A stretch of 64,000 nucleotides of DNA from Streptomyces yatensis (GTDB lineage Bacteria > Actinomycetota > Actinomycetes > Streptomycetales > Streptomycetaceae), in NCBI RefSeq assembly GCF_018069625.1, contig NZ_CP072941.1, positions 7,936,001 through 8,000,000 on the forward strand. The letters run 5' to 3'. The notes under the pieces are model-generated. The model saw only the letters and a list, made by a program, of their open reading frames with translations, was not told the DNA's origin and did not search any database. A program made the translations under genes and the position numbers. Positions 62,731 through 64,000 of the stretch are shown here, one piece after another. Every line of letters starts with the position of its first letter. Position 1 is the first letter of the stretch.

Positions 62731-64000
62731 ACCTGGGCTCCACTCCGCGTGCTACGGATCCGCGTGCTGCGGGTCTTCGTGATCTGGATCTTCGTGATGC
62801 GGACAATGAGCAGTGCCGACGCGGCGACGAGACCGGCGACGACGAAGCCTGTGACGAAGGCCGATTCGGTCGGCAGGCCCGTCTTCGCGTCGGCCCCGGA
62901 GTCGAGGATCGCGCCGCCGACCTGAGAGCCCAGGGCGACGCCGATCACGCGGGTCACCACGAGCAGGCTGGTGGCGATGCCGGTGTCCCCGGTGTCGACG
63001 GCTCCGGCGGCGCGGGTGAGCAACGCCGTGCCGGCGACGCCCGCGGCCATCGCGGTCAGCGCCTTCGCGAGGACGAGCTGCCATTCCGCGGTGTGCAGCG
63101 ACGCCAGGGCGACCGTCGTGGCCACCGTGACGACGGCACCCCCGACGAGCACGGTACCCAGACCGAAACGCCGCGCCACGACCCCGCCGACCGAATCGCT
63201 GACCGCCCCGGCGATGGCGCCCGGCAGCAGGAACAGTCCGATGTCGGTGGTGCTGAGCCCGAAGCCGTACCCGTCGGCCGAGATCGCGAACAGCTGCGGC
63301 AGCAGAAAGGCCACCATCCCGAAGCCGGCCGTGATGACGAAGGTGAGCACACACGATTGCCACATCGCGGGCTTCGCCAGCATGCGCAGATCGACCATCG
63401 GCGCGGCCGCCCGGCGCTCGACGACGACCCATGCGGTCCCGAGGGCGGCCACGAGAAGGGTGAGGGCGACGACCGCGAGGGGCGGCAGACCGTCGCCCGT
63501 CACCCTGACGAGCCCGATCATGAACACGAGCAACGCGCCGCTCAGCAGAACCACGCCCGGCCAGTCGATCCGCTCGTCCGAGCGGGTCGGCGGATCATGC
63601 GGCATCAGCCGCATCAGGACCGCCGTCGTCGCGATGATCACGATCGTCGGCAGCGCGAACATCCAATGCCAGGACAGATTTTCCGAGAGCGGGCCGGCGA
63701 TCAGCGTTCCCACCATGCCGCCGCCCGTGAACAGCGCCATGACCACCCCGATCGCCACCTGTGACGCGCGTGCGGGGAGGTTCTTGCGCACCAGGATGAA
63801 GGAGAGGGGCAGCGCGCCCACCATGACGCCCTGCAAGATCTGGCCGAGCAACAACACCGGCAGGTCCGGCGCGAGGCTCGCCAGCAGACCACCGGCCGAG
63901 ACCACGGCCATCAGCCAGACCAGCACCCGCTTTCCGCCGAAGCAGTCGCCGAGTTTGCCCGCGACGGGTGTGATGACCGCGCCGGTGATGAGCAGGGTGT
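62727..64000 (-). CDS. MFS multidrug exporter (DHA2-like), N-terminus cut by the window edge
   Basis: The frame stays open to the right edge. The visible 424 residues begin inside the protein at TLLITGAVITPVAGKLGDCFGGKRVLVW, whose GKLGDCFGGKR is the conserved MFS loop 2-3 motif. LGQILQGVMVGALPLSFILVRKNLP and MVGTLIAGPLSENLSWHWMFALP match drug:proton antiporters, and about 12 membrane segments are visible. It is translated just upstream of the FAD monooxygenase. The cargo is unknown. Confidence 0.87.
   Translation of the reverse strand, partial: TLLITGAVITPVAGKLGDCFGGKRVLVWLMAVVSAGGLLASLAPDLPVLLLGQILQGVMVGALPLSFILVRKNLPARASQVAIGVVMALFTGGGMVGTLIAGPLSENLSWHWMFALPTIVIIATTAVLMRLMPHDPPTRSDERIDWPGVVLLSGALLVFMIGLVRVTGDGLPPLAVVALTLLVAALGTAWVVVERRAAAPMVDLRMLAKPAMWQSCVLTFVITAGFGMVAFLLPQLFAISADGYGFGLSTTDIGLFLLPGAIAGAVSDSVGGVVARRFGLGTVLVGGAVVTVATTVALASLHTAEWQLVLAKALTAMAAGVAGTALLTRAAGAVDTGDTGIATSLLVVTRVIGVALGSQVGGAILDSGADAKTGLPTESAFVTGFVVAGLVAASALLIVRITKIQITKTRSTRIRSTRSGAQV

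Overview
The window reads as a Streptomyces chromosome, or a close relative. It is very G+C-rich, and GTG and TTG starts are common. It carries streptogrisin-type secreted proteases, a Streptomyces subtilisin inhibitor, an actinobacterial dnaE2/imuB pair, DUF397/XRE regulators and a modular type I polyketide synthase (PKS). No rRNA, tRNA, CRISPR array or intact insertion sequence was seen.

Layout. 1-2.5 kb: end of an unidentified gene, then two overlapping flavin-dependent monooxygenases. 2.8-7.8 kb: two TTG-started streptogrisin-like proteases flanking an SPFH protein, a convergent SSI-type inhibitor, and a PPOX-fold oxidoreductase. 7.9-13 kb: dnaE2-imuB behind a LexA-like box; the ImuB lacks polymerase acidic residues, and its stop is followed by decayed copies of its own 3' end. 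13.3-17.8 kb: secreted lipase, a 23-bp array, a divergent MarR pair around a symmetric operator, ohr/ohrR, and an LPMO with a sortase-type tail. 18-20.5 kb: fused AccD-AccA-like carboxyltransferase. 20.5-27.6 kb: siderophore operon behind an iron box (ATP-grasp, two NIS synthetases, PLP decarboxylase), in the order of vibrioferrin pvsA-B-D-E. 27.6-37.1 kb: assorted regulators and redox enzymes, a Uma2 protein, a TauE/SafE exporter, an XRE/DUF397 unit and a toxin-antitoxin pair.

37.4-61.5 kb is a compact biosynthetic locus. A complete five-gene methoxymalonyl-ACP cassette (fkbK-J-I-H-G order) precedes a single 4,556-residue PKS gene. That gene holds a KSQ loading module, two extension modules and a terminal thioesterase, so it should release a triketide. 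The second ketoreductase has lost its catalytic Tyr, and the last AT has an unusual FAAHS specificity motif; I propose this AT for methoxymalonyl-ACP. An opposite-strand gene fuses a carboxymuconolactone-decarboxylase fold to a degenerate nuclease-like domain. An MMPL exporter and a two-component system follow. The window ends with an FAD monooxygenase and a truncated MFS exporter on the minus strand.

A second theme is repeat expansion. Between about 10.6 and 27.4 kb, at least six genes carry in-frame minisatellites (mostly 18-bp units) in linkers or tails, and two intergenic arrays lie in the same stretch. None were seen in the PKS half.
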